Part shown: positions 1-9,431 of the stretch, piece by piece | Numbering within the stretch: the first letter of the stretch is position 1 | How the letters are laid out: every line of letters starts with the position of its first letter | DNA from: UMGS1613 sp963616135 | Lineage (GTDB): Bacteria; Bacillota_I; Bacilli_A; RF39; UBA660 | NCBI GenBank assembly: GCA_963616135.1 | Contig: CAVEJT010000017.1 | Location: forward strand, 1 to 19,282 | DNA length: 19,282 nt | Reading direction: 5' to 3' | The notes under the pieces: generated by a model | The model's database searches: none | The model's input: the letters and a program-made list of their open reading frames with translations, nothing else | Told to the model about the DNA's origin: nothing | Program-made: the position numbers and the translations under genes

Positions 1-33
1 ATTTTTATTGTTTTTTCTTAATGATATCTTCAT
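1..33 (-). CDS. Start of an unidentified gene, cut by the window edge
   Basis: Eleven codons are visible, reading MKISLRKNNKN, before the window ends. The start is proposed because an ATG at position 33 opens a reading frame downstream of a convincing promoter at 60-88. A purine-rich stretch (AAAGGTAGTGG) about 6 to 16 bases upstream could act as a weak ribosome binding site. The basic N-terminus says nothing about function. The gene follows the ABC transporter gene in the same direction but has its own promoter, so it is probably a separate transcription unit. Confidence 0.5.
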   Translation of the reverse strand, partial: MKISLRKNNKN

Positions 34-59
34 ATACTACCACTACCTTTACTATATTT

Positions 60-88
60 AGTATATATTATTTTAGATATATAGTCAA
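60..88 (-). promoter_or_regulatory. Sigma-A type promoter for the gene at the left edge
   Basis: On the minus strand a TTGACT -35 box (83-88) and a TATACT -10 box (60-65) are separated by exactly 17 bases. Each matches the consensus at five of six positions. The predicted start of transcription lies near position 53, about 20 bases before the ATG at 33. It sits just after the stop of the ABC transporter gene. Confidence 0.65.
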
Positions 89-125
89 TACAGTTTTTTA
101 GATATGTTTTATCTTGTTTTATATT

Positions 126-2432
126 TTATTCTGTTCTAAGTGCGACTACTGGATCTTTTTTACTTGCTATTCTTGAAGGTATAATTCCACCTATCATTGT
201 TAACAATGTAGAAATTATTATTAACATTATTGCATGAACAGGATTTAACTTAGCGACATTATTTAAATCAGTTAAATTATATATAATCATATTAGTAGGT
301 ATAGTTAATAGTTCTGCTATTATTATACCTAATACACCTGATGTTATTCCAATGATAAATGTTTCAGCATTAAATACACGTGAAATATCTTTTTTTCTTG
401 CTCCTAATGATCTTAATATACCTATTTCTTTTGTTCTTTCTAAAACTGAAATATAAGTGATTATCCCAATCATTATACATGAAACTACTAAAGAAATTGA
501 TGAGAATGCGATTAATACTATTGTTATAGCACTCATAATAGATCCACTCATAGATGATATCATTTCTGCTTGATCTGTATAAATAATTCTATTTGCATCT
601 TCTTTATCTTCATTATATTTATCTAAATAATTTAATAAATCTTTTTTTGAATCAAAATCCTTAGGATATAACATTATCATATAAGGAGTAGTATCCGCAC
701 CTAAATAAGATAATATATTATCCTTTGTCATTGACATAGTATTACTTGATCCTTCTTCATCAAATGGTAATCCAGTAAGTATATTTGTATCTATTTTCTT
801 TTGTTCTTTTACTATATCAGAATTCTCATTTTTTGATATAACGTAATCAATTAATTCTTCTGTATAAGCAATAAAAGAGGATTGAACATATGAAGGAAAA
901 TCCTTTTTCATTCTTATTATTCCAACAACATTTAGTTCAATGGAATCATCATATAATTCTTTCATATTATTGTTAATTACAAATTTTCCGTTATTTTTAA
1001 TATATAATTCATCATTTAAAACGAGATGTATAGTTTTATTTAATATGTTTTTAAAATTAATTTTATCTTTTATATCTATGTTTAATAAGTTTAATATATC
1101 TTCAGATACTCTATTATTTGCATCCACAACTATTACTATTTCATTCTTGTTTAATGGTAATCTCCCTGATAATATATCATAATAAGATTCTATTACCGCA
1201 TTAGGATTTGATGCATCAAAAGATTTAGGAATAGAACCAAAAGTAGTATTTGTAGTATCTACTAAAGATATTCCTTTACTTGTCTTTTGAATAAAATTTA
1301 ATTTAGTATATCTATTATATGATACTCCGTAGGAATATTCCTTTGGAATATTTTCTATATATTCTATATATTCTTTACTTATATTATTATTTCTTACTAA
1401 ACTTTCCTGTTGATTTTTCATTGGTAGTACATAATCTATATCAGGAAATTTTTCTAAATGATCACCACTTAATTGTTTCATTGTATCTGCATCTATATTC
1501 ATAGACTGTTCTGATATTATTACTGGCATTGCAGACATTATTCCTTTTTCATATTTTTTTACTTGTTTATCAAAACCATTTGATAATGATAATATCAAGG
1601 CAATTCCAATAATTCCTATGGAAGATGCAAAAGCAGTTAAAATAGTTCTCCCTTTTTTTGTTCTAATATTATTGAATGAAAGTTTTAAAGCAGTAAAAAA
1701 GTTCATACTTGTTTTCTTATTATTTGATTTTTTTAATTCTAAGTTTTTTGTCTCATCATATTGATTTGTATCATCAACAACTTTCCCATCCTTTAAACTA
1801 ATAATTCTATTTGAATAAAGTCTAGCTAAATCAGGATTATGAGTTACCATTATAACTAATTTATTTTTACTTATTTTTTTTAACAAATCCATAATTTGAA
1901 TACTAGTTTCAGAATCTAGGGCTCCTGTTGGCTCATCTGCAAGTAATATATCTGGATTATTAACAAGTGCTCTTGCTATGGCAACTCTCTGCATTTGACC
2001 ACCAGATAATTGATTAGGTTTTTTATTTATATGTTCTCCTAATCCTACGTCACATAATGCTTTCTTTGCTCTTAATTTTCTTTCCTTTTTTCCTACACCA
2101 CTTAATGTAAGTGCTAATTCGACATTTGATAAAATGTTTTGGTGAGGTATTAAATTATAACTTTGAAAAACAAACCCTACACGATTATTTCTATATGAAT
2201 CCCAATCTTTATCCTTATATTTTTTCGTTGATACTCCAAATATTTTCAAATCACCACTAGTATACTTATCAAGTCCACCTATTATATTAAGTAATGTAGT
2301 TTTTCCACTCCCACTAGGACCTAGTATTGACACAAATTCGTTTTCCCTAAAATTTATATTTACAGAATTAAGAGCTCTTTGCTCAAAATCGCCTATTTTA
2401 TATATTTTTGTTATATTTTTTAATTCTAACAT
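126..2432 (-). CDS. MacB-like ABC transporter, ATPase fused to FtsX-type permease
   Basis: This is a fused ATP-binding and permease protein of about 768 residues. The N-terminal 225 residues form an ABC ATPase with Walker A GPSGSGKT (about 39-46), Q-loop at 91, signature LSGGQ (about 143-147), Walker B ILLADEP (about 163-169) and H-loop His near 199. A first membrane helix follows at about 264-286. Next comes a large extracytoplasmic domain (about 290-640), then three C-terminal helices of the FtsX/MacB permease fold carrying the typical ERTKEIGILRSLGA loop. Two ATGs are adjacent. The downstream one (2432) is better spaced from GGGAGG, so I chose it over 2435. MacB-type pumps work by mechanotransmission rather than a classical transport channel, and in Gram-positives often act on peptides, antibiotics or lipoproteins. 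No periplasmic adaptor gene is visible. The substrate is unknown. The gene lies just after the htrA terminator. Confidence 0.9.
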   Translation of the reverse strand: MLELKNITKIYKIGDFEQRALNSVNINFRENEFVSILGPSGSGKTTLLNIIGGLDKYTSGDLKIFGVSTKKYKDKDWDSYRNNRVGFVFQSYNLIPHQNILSNVELALTLSGVGKKERKLRAKKALCDVGLGEHINKKPNQLSGGQMQRVAIARALVNNPDILLADEPTGALDSETSIQIMDLLKKISKNKLVIMVTHNPDLARLYSNRIISLKDGKVVDDTNQYDETKNLELKKSNNKKTSMNFFTALKLSFNNIRTKKGRTILTAFASSIGIIGIALILSLSNGFDKQVKKYEKGIMSAMPVIISEQSMNIDADTMKQLSGDHLEKFPDIDYVLPMKNQQESLVRNNNISKEYIEYIENIPKEYSYGVSYNRYTKLNFIQKTSKGISLVDTTNTTFGSIPKSFDASNPNAVIESYYDILSGRLPLNKNEIVIVVDANNRVSEDILNLLNIDIKDKINFKNILNKTIHLVLNDELYIKNNGKFVINNNMKELYDDSIELNVVGIIRMKKDFPSYVQSSFIAYTEELIDYVISKNENSDIVKEQKKIDTNILTGLPFDEEGSSNTMSMTKDNILSYLGADTTPYMIMLYPKDFDSKKDLLNYLDKYNEDKEDANRIIYTDQAEMISSMSGSIMSAITIVLIAFSSISLVVSCIMIGIITYISVLERTKEIGILRSLGARKKDISRVFNAETFIIGITSGVLGIIIAELLTIPTNMIIYNLTDLNNVAKLNPVHAIMLIIISTLLTMIGGIIPSRIASKKDPVVALRTE

Positions 2433-2478
2433 CATAAACCTCCCTTATATTTTTATGTTTTTATAATTTCATTTTGAC

Positions 2479-2503
2479 AAAAAAAGTGAAATTATTCACT
2501 TTT
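2479..2503 (-). terminator. Rho-independent terminator after the HtrA-like gene
   Basis: The minus strand holds a 9-bp stem AAAAGTGAA / TTTCACTTTT-type with a 4-base loop, followed by a run of T residues (plus-strand A tract at 2479-2485). The stem overlaps the last codons and the stop of the HtrA-like gene at 2492, so the gene and its terminator share sequence. Confidence 0.75.
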
Positions 2504-3679
2504 AATTGCCTCTGTAAGATTTATAGTAGTTTCATTCAATTTGTTTTCTCTATAATACTTAACTTTTATACTATCACCTACCGTATGTTTATATAAAAGG
2601 TATTTAAAATGAGTTACATCTTCTACTTTTTCTCCATCTAATTCGACAATTACATCTCCTACTTTTAAACCAGCTTTATCAGCAGGTTTATTTTCTTCTA
2701 CATAATTTAAAACTGCACCAAATGTTACATCACTACCTATTTTTATATTATAATAATATTGAAGAGCAAAAGTATTTGATAAGTCAACTAATTGAACACC
2801 GACGTAAGGTCTTACAATTTCTTTTCCGCCTTCTATACTATTTATAATTTCCATAACAGAGTTTATAGGAATTGCAAATCCCATTCCTTCTACGCCACTA
2901 CCTATTAATTTTGAAGAAGTTATACCTATTACTTCACCTTTTATATTACAAATAGGTCCACCACTATTACCACTATTTATTGAAGCATCTGTTTGAATTA
3001 CTTCCATAAGATATGAACCACTTGTTAAACTTACTGATACCATTCTATTAATTCCTGAAACAATCCCTTTTGTTATAGTTCCCATATAATCTTTTCCAAG
3101 AGGAGCTCCAACAGTAAATACTGTGTCACCCAATTCTAAAGTTGAAGAGTCACCTATGGTTGCTACATTTTTTACCTTGTCTTTTTCTATTTTTAAAATT
3201 GCTATATCATAATACTCATCACCGTTTACATACTCTGCATCAATTTCTGTTCCATCACTAAATGTTACACGAAATTTCTTACCAGATTCTATAACATGAT
3301 AATTTGTTAATATATATCCATATTTATCATCCGTTTTATAAACAAAACCTGAGCCTGATGAGGATGTTCTATCACCACTAACCTCTATATAAACAACAGA
3401 TTCATATACATTGTTTATTGCAGTTTTTAAATCACTTACTTCTTCAACTGTAGTTGTTTTAATATTTTTATTTTTTACATTTTCCACTACTGTAGTTTTA
3501 CCATTAATTTTCATAATTCCAAACATTACAATCAAACCTATAAAAAATGTACATATACATAAAAATACTTTAGAATGTAAAAATTCTTCTATATTATTAT
3601 TTTTTTTATCTTTTATTATTTCTTTTTGTGGTTCTTCCATTACTTCAATTGTTTCATTTTCCTTCTCTTCTTTTTTCAT
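2492..3679 (-). CDS. HtrA/DegP-like membrane-anchored serine protease with PDZ domain
   Basis: The 395-residue protein has a charged cytoplasmic tail (1-37), one membrane helix (about 38-57) and a trypsin-like domain. The catalytic triad is readable: His128 in TNYHVIE, Asp158 in YYDIAIL and Ser239 in GNSGGP. A PDZ domain follows (about 290-380; motif NKPADKAGLKVGDVIVELDG). This is the layout of Gram-positive HtrA proteins (S1C family), which degrade or refold misfolded proteins at the outer face of the membrane. The start is supported by GGGAGAG about 7 bases upstream of the ATG. It stands between uvrA and the ABC transporter gene, each boundary carrying a terminator-like hairpin, so it is probably monocistronic. 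I cannot tell which paralogue (HtrA or HtrB) it matches. Confidence 0.95.
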   Translation of the reverse strand: MKKEEKENETIEVMEEPQKEIIKDKKNNNIEEFLHSKVFLCICTFFIGLIVMFGIMKINGKTTVVENVKNKNIKTTTVEEVSDLKTAINNVYESVVYIEVSGDRTSSSGSGFVYKTDDKYGYILTNYHVIESGKKFRVTFSDGTEIDAEYVNGDEYYDIAILKIEKDKVKNVATIGDSSTLELGDTVFTVGAPLGKDYMGTITKGIVSGINRMVSVSLTSGSYLMEVIQTDASINSGNSGGPICNIKGEVIGITSSKLIGSGVEGMGFAIPINSVMEIINSIEGGKEIVRPYVGVQLVDLSNTFALQYYYNIKIGSDVTFGAVLNYVEENKPADKAGLKVGDVIVELDGEKVEDVTHFKYLLYKHTVGDSIKVKYYRENKLNETTINLTEAIKSE

Positions 3680-3703
3680 ATTATCTCTCCCAACTATAAC
3701 AAT

Positions 3704-3733
3704 AGTATACCTAAATTATGAAAAAATTATGAA
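3704..3733 (-). promoter_or_regulatory. Possible promoter of the HtrA-like gene
   Basis: A TATACT -10 box (3704-3709) lies 18 bases downstream of a weak TTCATA -35 box (3728-3733) on the minus strand. The start codon is at 3679, leaving a short leader. The weak -35 keeps confidence low. The setting, after the end of uvrA and its A/T hairpin, favours a promoter here. Confidence 0.4.
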
Positions 3734-3751
3734 AATTTTATTAAAAAAGTG

Positions 3752-3780
3752 AAAAAAAATAAGCTCAAACCTATTTTTTT
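3752..3780 (-). terminator. Weak A/T-rich terminator at the end of uvrA
   Basis: On the minus strand the last codons and stop of uvrA form an AAAAAAATAGG / CTTATTTTTTT hairpin with a six-base loop, ending in a T run. Nearly all pairs are A-U, so it may be weak, and because of its symmetry it could act in both directions. Confidence 0.45.
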
Positions 3781-6578
3781 AACATATCTTTTAAAAATTG
3801 ACCCGTATAAGATTCTTTTACCTTTACTATATCTTCTGGAGTACCTGTAGCAACTATAGTTCCTCCACCACTTCCACCTTCAGGTCCAATATCAATAATG
3901 TGATCTGCTACTTTTATAACATCTAAATTGTGCTCTATAACAACAACTGTATCACCATTATCAACAATTCTATTTAGTATTTCTAAAAGTTTCTTTATAT
4001 CATGAGTATGTAATCCAGTAGTAGGTTCATCTAGTATAAATAGACTTTTACCAGTTGGTTTCTTTTGTAATTCTTTAGCAAGTTTAACTCTACCAGCTTC
4101 TCCACCGGATAATGTTGGAGCACTTTGACCAAGTTTAATATAAGAAAGTCCTACATCCATTAATACTTGTAACTTATCTCTTACCTTAGGAATATTTTGG
4201 AAGAATTCTAAGGCTTCTTCTACATTCATTTCAAGTACATCATAAATACTTTTACCTTTATATTTAATTTGTAAAGTTTCCTTATTATATCTCGTACCAT
4301 GACACACTTCACATGGTACATATACGTCAGGTAAAAAATGCATTTCTATTTTCTTTACACCATCACCCCAACAAGCTTCACAACGTCCACCTTTTACATT
4401 AAATGAAAATCTACCTTTTTCATATCCCCTTATTTTAGCTTCTTTTGTACTAGCAAACACATCTCTAATATCATCAAATACACCCACATAAGTAGCCGGA
4501 TTAGAGCGAGGTGTTCTACCTATTGGAGTTTGTGATATATCAATAACTTTATCTATATTTTCTAATCCTTTTATTTCTTTACATTTTCCAGGAACTAATT
4601 TACTTTTATATATACTTACTGCTGCACTTTTGTAAAGAATTTCATTTACTAAACTACTTTTACCACTTCCACTTACACCAGTTACACAAACAAACTTTCC
4701 AAGAGGAATTTTAACATTAATTTTCTTTAGATTATTTTCACTAGCGCCTTTAATTTCTATATATTTTCCATTACCTTTTCGTCTTTTTGACGGTACATCT
4801 ATTTTTAATTTACCACTTAAATACTTTCCAGTTAAACTAGATTCATTTTGCATAACCTCTTTTGGAGTACCAGCTGCAACTATTTTACCACCATGTATTC
4901 CAGCAAGTGGTCCTACATCCACTAAATAATCTGCAGCAAGCATAGTATCTGTATCGTGTTCCACGACTATCAAGGTATTTCCTAAATCTCTCATTTCTAA
5001 CAAAGAATTTATAAGTCTTGTATTATCTCTTTGATGTAAACCAATACTAGGTTCATCTAAAACATATAATACACCTGTTAATCTAGAACCAATTTGAGTA
5101 GCAAGTCTTATTCTACCTGCTTCTCCACCACTTAAAGTACCTGCCATACGATTTAAAGTTAAATAAGATAATCCTACATTAATCAAAAATTTTAATCTAT
5201 TTTTAATCTCTTTTAAAATTAATTCAGCAATTTTTTCTTGTTCCTTATTTAATTTTAACTTTTCTAAAAAATCATATAATTCACCTATCGATAAACAAGT
5301 CATTTCATAAATATTTTTTTTATTTATTTTAACTGATAAAACAGAATCTTTAAGACGAGCACCATGACACTTAGTACAAGGTAATTCCATCATAAATTTA
5401 TCTAACCAATCTCTAATCCAACCACTTTTTGTTTCAATATATCTTCTCTCTAAATTATTTATAATTCCTTCAAAATAATCAGTTGTTTTCCTAGTATTAC
5501 CATTACCAGATATATAGTTAAACTCTAATGCTTCTTTAGAACCATATAAAATTAAGTTAAGTTCATCATGAGTTAAATCCTTAATTGGTTTAGATAAATC
5601 TATATTATAATGTTTAGCAAGCGTAATCATCTGTGTATAAGAAATAGATGCATCCATATTATAAGCAACAATACCACCATCTAATATACTTTTATTTTTA
5701 TCTGGTATTATTAAATCCTCACTTATTTTTTGCTTAAAACCTAACCCATTACATTCTTCACAAGCACCATATGGAGCATTGAAACTAAAAAGCCTAGGTT
5801 CAAGTTCTGGAAGAGAAAAGTCACACTCAGGACATGCATACTTTTCACTCATAACAATTTCATTTGAACCCGTATCAACAACACATTTACCATGAGATAA
5901 CTTACAAGATAATTCAATAGCTTCATAAAGTCTACTTCTAATATTATCTTTTATAATTAAACGATCCACAATAACATCTATATTATGTTTCTTTGTCTTA
6001 GAAAGTTCAATATTATCAGTTAATTCATATTCAGAAGAATCTATTCTAACTCTTAAAAATCCATCTTTTTTTAAATCATCTAATAACTCTTTATGAGTAC
6101 CCTTCTCACCATGTACAACAGGACTTAATACTCTTATCTTAGTATTGGGTTCTAATTCTAAAATTTGATTTGTCATTTCTTCTATACTTTGACTAGTTAT
6201 AGGTTTATTATGATTAGGACAATAAGGTACACCTATTCTAGCATATAAAAGTCTTAAATAATCATATATTTCTGTTACAGTACCAACAGTACTACGTGGA
6301 TTATTATTTGTAGTCTTTTGATCTATACTAATACTTGGACTAAGACCTTCTATACTGTCAACATCTGGTTTATCCGTTCCACCTAAAAATTGTCTTGCAT
6401 ATGCACTTAAACTCTCTACATATCTCCTTTGACCTTCAGCATAAATAGTATCAAAAGCTAAACTACTTTTTCCACTTCCACTTACACCTGTCATAACGAT
6501 TAATTTATTTTTTGGTAACTCTAAATCTACATTTTTTAAATTATTCTCTCGAGCACCCTTGATTATAATTTTATCCAT
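3771..6578 (-). CDS. uvrA: Excinuclease ABC subunit A (UvrA)
   Basis: This is the damage-recognition ATPase of nucleotide excision repair, about 935 residues, a normal full length. It has two ABC modules. Walker A GVSGSGKS occurs near residues 31-38 and 633-640. Signature LSGGEAGR occurs near 479 and 820. Zinc modules CPEC...CEEC (about 249-280) and CEAC...CEVC (about 731-755) are intact. The start is placed at ATG 6578 because AAGGGTGA stands 6 to 7 bases upstream; the longer frame opens at a GTG inside that ribosome binding site. The gene begins 44 bases after leuS with no terminator between them, so it is probably cotranscribed with leuS. One oddity: both signatures read GEAGR where UvrA normally has GEAQR, and the second zinc module reads CEACWGDG. 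No uvrB or uvrC gene is in the window. Confidence 0.97.
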   Translation of the reverse strand: MDKIIIKGARENNLKNVDLELPKNKLIVMTGVSGSGKSSLAFDTIYAEGQRRYVESLSAYARQFLGGTDKPDVDSIEGLSPSISIDQKTTNNNPRSTVGTVTEIYDYLRLLYARIGVPYCPNHNKPITSQSIEEMTNQILELEPNTKIRVLSPVVHGEKGTHKELLDDLKKDGFLRVRIDSSEYELTDNIELSKTKKHNIDVIVDRLIIKDNIRSRLYEAIELSCKLSHGKCVVDTGSNEIVMSEKYACPECDFSLPELEPRLFSFNAPYGACEECNGLGFKQKISEDLIIPDKNKSILDGGIVAYNMDASISYTQMITLAKHYNIDLSKPIKDLTHDELNLILYGSKEALEFNYISGNGNTRKTTDYFEGIINNLERRYIETKSGWIRDWLDKFMMELPCTKCHGARLKDSVLSVKINKKNIYEMTCLSIGELYDFLEKLKLNKEQEKIAELILKEIKNRLKFLINVGLSYLTLNRMAGTLSGGEAGRIRLATQIGSRLTGVLYVLDEPSIGLHQRDNTRLINSLLEMRDLGNTLIVVEHDTDTMLAADYLVDVGPLAGIHGGKIVAAGTPKEVMQNESSLTGKYLSGKLKIDVPSKRRKGNGKYIEIKGASENNLKKINVKIPLGKFVCVTGVSGSGKSSLVNEILYKSAAVSIYKSKLVPGKCKEIKGLENIDKVIDISQTPIGRTPRSNPATYVGVFDDIRDVFASTKEAKIRGYEKGRFSFNVKGGRCEACWGDGVKKIEMHFLPDVYVPCEVCHGTRYNKETLQIKYKGKSIYDVLEMNVEEALEFFQNIPKVRDKLQVLMDVGLSYIKLGQSAPTLSGGEAGRVKLAKELQKKPTGKSLFILDEPTTGLHTHDIKKLLEILNRIVDNGDTVVVIEHNLDVIKVADHIIDIGPEGGSGGGTIVATGTPEDIVKVKESYTGQFLKDMLKK

Positions 6579-6622
6579 ACAAATCACCCTTAATTTTATT
6601 TATATTTATGCATATACTATTA

Positions 6623-9040
6623 TTATTTTATTACTATATTAACTAACTTTTTAGGTACAACTATTACCTTAATAATTTCTTTACCTTCAGTAAATGTTTT
6701 TACATTATCTATTCTCATAGCATGTTCTTTCATTTCTTCTTCAGTAGTATTAGAATTTATTTCTATTTTACCTCTTACCTTACCATTTACTTGTACTACC
6801 ATAGTAAAGGTATCATTTTCTAGTTTTGTAGGATCATAATTTGGCCATTCTGATTCAGTAAATTTAGGACCTAAGTTATATATTTCATTTAATTCTTCAG
6901 TAATATGTGGCGCAATAGGATTTAATAAATGAAGTAATATTCTATAATACTCTTTAGAAACACTTTCTAATTCTTCTAATTTATTTAATAAAATCATAAG
7001 AGCAGATACAGCTGTATTATATTTCATTGTATTCAAATCATCTGTCACTTTCTTTATTGTTTGATTAATAAGTATTTCTACTTCATTATTATCTTCTTTA
7101 TTTGAAGCTAATTTTTCTCCTAATCTGTAAATTCTATCTAAGAATTTTTTACATCCTTTAAGTCCATTTTCACTCCATGAAGCATCATGTTCATAATCCC
7201 CTATAAACATCTCATATGTACGAAGTGCATCTGCACCATAAGCTGATACTATATCATCGGGATTAACTACATTACCTTTTGATTTACTCATTTTTTCTCC
7301 ATTTGATCCAAGTATCATTCCATGGCTTACCCTTGTCCATATCATTTCTTTATTTGGAACCAATCCTATATTATATAGAAATTGTACCCAGAATCTTGCA
7401 TATAATAAATGACGTGCGGTATGTTCCATACCACCATTATACCAATCTACTCTATTCCAATATTTCATAGCATCCATACTAGCAAAACAAGAATCATTAT
7501 GTGCATCCATAAATCTTAGGAAATACCAACTAGATCCAGCCCAATTTGGCATAGTATCAGTTTCTCTTTTTGCACTTCCACCACATTTTGGACATGTTGT
7601 ATTTACCCAATCTGTTATTTTAGCAAGTGGACTTTCTCCATTATCTGTTGGTTCATATTCTGCTACATCTGGTAAAAGTAATGGCAAATCCTCCTCATTC
7701 ATTGGAACCCAACCACATTTATCACAATGTACCATTGGAATTGGTTCTCCCCAGAATCTTTGTCTTGAAAAAATCCAATCTCTCATTTTATAATTATTTA
7801 CTTCTCTTGCGATATTTTTATTTACTAAGTATTCTGTTATTTTTTTCTTTGCACTCTCAACATCTAATCCTGTAAATTCTCCTGAATTAATTAATTTAGA
7901 ATTTTTGTTATCTAAATAATCGTATTTTTCATAAGCACTAGTAGTTATATCTCCACCAGTTATTACTTCTACTATATCCAAATTATGAACTTTAGCATAT
8001 TCATAATCACGTCCATCATGTGCAGGAACTGCCATTACTGCACCCGTACCATAATCACCTAATACAAAGTCTCCTAAGAATATTGGTACTTCTTTACCAT
8101 TTACTGGATTTATAGCTTTAATTCCTTTTACTTCTACTCCTGTTTTGCCTTTATTAAGTTCTGTTCTATCCATATTAGATTTTTTAGAAGTTTCTTCTAT
8201 ATATTCTAACACTTCATCTTTATTTTCTACTCTTGGCATAAGTTCTTTAATTAATTTACCATCAGGAGCAATTACAAAGAATGTTATACCATATATAGTT
8301 TCTATACAAGTTGTAAATATTGAAAATTTTCCTCCACCTACAATATCTATATCAACTTCAACACCTTTTGATTTACCTATCCAATTTATTTGACCTAGTT
8401 TTACTTTATCAGCAAAATTAGTATCATCTAATCCCTTTAATAAATCTTCAGCATAATTACTCATTCTAAGCATCCATTGTGATTTTTCTTTTTGAACAAC
8501 TGAACTGCCACATCTTTCACATACTCCACCTGCTGCATCTTCATTTGATAATACAGTTTTACAACTAGGACACCAATTTACTGGTATAGTATCTTTATAA
8601 GCCATACCATGTTTATAAAATTGTAAAAATTGCCACTGTGTCCATTTATAATATTCTGGATCTGTTGTAGAAAACTCACGTGACCAATCAAATGAAAATC
8701 CAAGAGATTTCATTTGCCCTTTAAAAGTGTGAATATTTTCTCTTACCGCATCTTTTGGATGTATATGATTTTTTATTGCATATTGTTCTGCTGGTGCGCC
8801 AAAAGCATCCCATCCCATAGGATATAAAACATTATACCCTTGCATCCTTTTAATACGCGCTAAAGCATCTTGTGCTGTATAACTTCTAACGTGTCCCACA
8901 TGTAATCCAGCTCCAGAAGGATATGGAAATTCAACTAATATATAATAAGGTTTCTTATCACTATTATTACTAGCCTCAAAAATCTTATTATCTTCCCAAT
9001 ACTTTTGCCATTTTTCTTCTATTTTTTTAAAATCATACAT
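6623..9040 (-). CDS. leuS: Leucyl-tRNA synthetase (LeuRS)
   Basis: This class I synthetase charges tRNA-Leu. It is 805 residues long, typical of bacterial LeuRS. The HIGH motif is HVGH (47-50) and the KMSKS motif lies near residues 582-587. Cys clusters CPSC...CERC, CDKC and CPKC suit zinc-binding insertions, and the MPNWAGSSWYFLRF block is characteristic of LeuRS. The CP1 editing domain (about 225-420) is present, with GTGAVMAVPAHDGRDYEYA including the catalytic Asp. Its usual TTRPDT motif, however, reads TTCIET (near 240). The start codon follows GGGAGG, which lies inside the end of the preceding small gene. That gene's stop is one base upstream, so translation is probably coupled. A leucine T-box upstream controls both genes. 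Confidence 0.97.
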   Translation of the reverse strand: MYDFKKIEEKWQKYWEDNKIFEASNNSDKKPYYILVEFPYPSGAGLHVGHVRSYTAQDALARIKRMQGYNVLYPMGWDAFGAPAEQYAIKNHIHPKDAVRENIHTFKGQMKSLGFSFDWSREFSTTDPEYYKWTQWQFLQFYKHGMAYKDTIPVNWCPSCKTVLSNEDAAGGVCERCGSSVVQKEKSQWMLRMSNYAEDLLKGLDDTNFADKVKLGQINWIGKSKGVEVDIDIVGGGKFSIFTTCIETIYGITFFVIAPDGKLIKELMPRVENKDEVLEYIEETSKKSNMDRTELNKGKTGVEVKGIKAINPVNGKEVPIFLGDFVLGDYGTGAVMAVPAHDGRDYEYAKVHNLDIVEVITGGDITTSAYEKYDYLDNKNSKLINSGEFTGLDVESAKKKITEYLVNKNIAREVNNYKMRDWIFSRQRFWGEPIPMVHCDKCGWVPMNEEDLPLLLPDVAEYEPTDNGESPLAKITDWVNTTCPKCGGSAKRETDTMPNWAGSSWYFLRFMDAHNDSCFASMDAMKYWNRVDWYNGGMEHTARHLLYARFWVQFLYNIGLVPNKEMIWTRVSHGMILGSNGEKMSKSKGNVVNPDDIVSAYGADALRTYEMFIGDYEHDASWSENGLKGCKKFLDRIYRLGEKLASNKEDNNEVEILINQTIKKVTDDLNTMKYNTAVSALMILLNKLEELESVSKEYYRILLHLLNPIAPHITEELNEIYNLGPKFTESEWPNYDPTKLENDTFTMVVQVNGKVRGKIEINSNTTEEEMKEHAMRIDNVKTFTEGKEIIKVIVVPKKLVNIVIK

Positions 9041-9041
9041 A

Positions 9042-9389
9042 TTATCTTCCTCCCTGTCTTTTTTTATAATAAGTTCCTATTATATGATATAAAACTAATA
9101 TAAGTATAAGTACTACTACCAATCCTACTAATATTTGAATTATTAAATTTTTAAATAAACACATAACATATACTGCAGTAGCAAATATAAAAGAATTTGC
9201 TAAAAAAACTTTATTAGCTATTTCTTTTATATTTTTATCATTTACCTTAATACCATATTTATATTTTAAATAAGTCATTTCCTTACCATTTGGAAATTTC
9301 TTTAAAACATTCTTTCTATTTAATACAAATACCAAATAAAATAAATAACATATAACAAATATAAATAAATATAACATTAACTCTTTCAT
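9042..9389 (-). CDS. Small three-helix membrane protein of unknown function, in the leuS operon
   Basis: I do not recognise this 115-residue protein. It has a likely membrane helix at about 3-22, a polar stretch (about 24-60) with KKFPNGKEMTYLKYKYGIKV, and two close hydrophobic helices (about 62-79 and 82-104) ending in a basic tail. The start is set at ATG 9389, preceded by AGGAGG at a good distance. A longer frame opening at 9413 would start inside the T-box terminator stem and is rejected. The gene is the first one behind the leucine T-box and ends one base before leuS. It is therefore made when charged tRNA-Leu is scarce. A role linked to leucine uptake or to the synthetase is only a guess from position. 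Confidence 0.85.
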   Translation of the reverse strand: MKELMLYLFIFVICYLFYLVFVLNRKNVLKKFPNGKEMTYLKYKYGIKVNDKNIKEIANKVFLANSFIFATAVYVMCLFKNLIIQILVGLVVVLILILVLYHIIGTYYKKRQGGR

Positions 9390-9399
9390 ATTGCCTCCT

Positions 9400-9431
9400 A
9401 AAAAAAGACTCATCCTATATAAGGACGAATC
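9400..9431 (-). terminator. T-box controlled terminator
   Basis: On the minus strand GATTCGTCC (9423-9431) pairs with GGATGAGTC (9407-9415) around a short loop, followed by seven T residues (9400-9406). It lies directly before the AGGAGG of the small membrane gene. The T-box antiterminator upstream is the alternative structure. Confidence 0.9.

Noticed and set aside
2452..2480. A TTGTCA -35 box with an AT-rich -10 before the ABC transporter gene
   Set aside because: The -35 overlaps the terminator T run, the -10 candidates are poor (CATAAA), and the start of transcription would fall on the ribosome binding site.
7279..8393. Three plus-strand frames within leuS
   Set aside because: They are antisense shadows of leuS with no ribosome binding sites and no recognisable domains.
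9391..9413. A longer N-terminus (MSLFLGGN) for the small membrane protein
   Set aside because: It would begin inside the T-box terminator hairpin and lacks a ribosome binding site. The ATG at 9389 follows a good AGGAGG.
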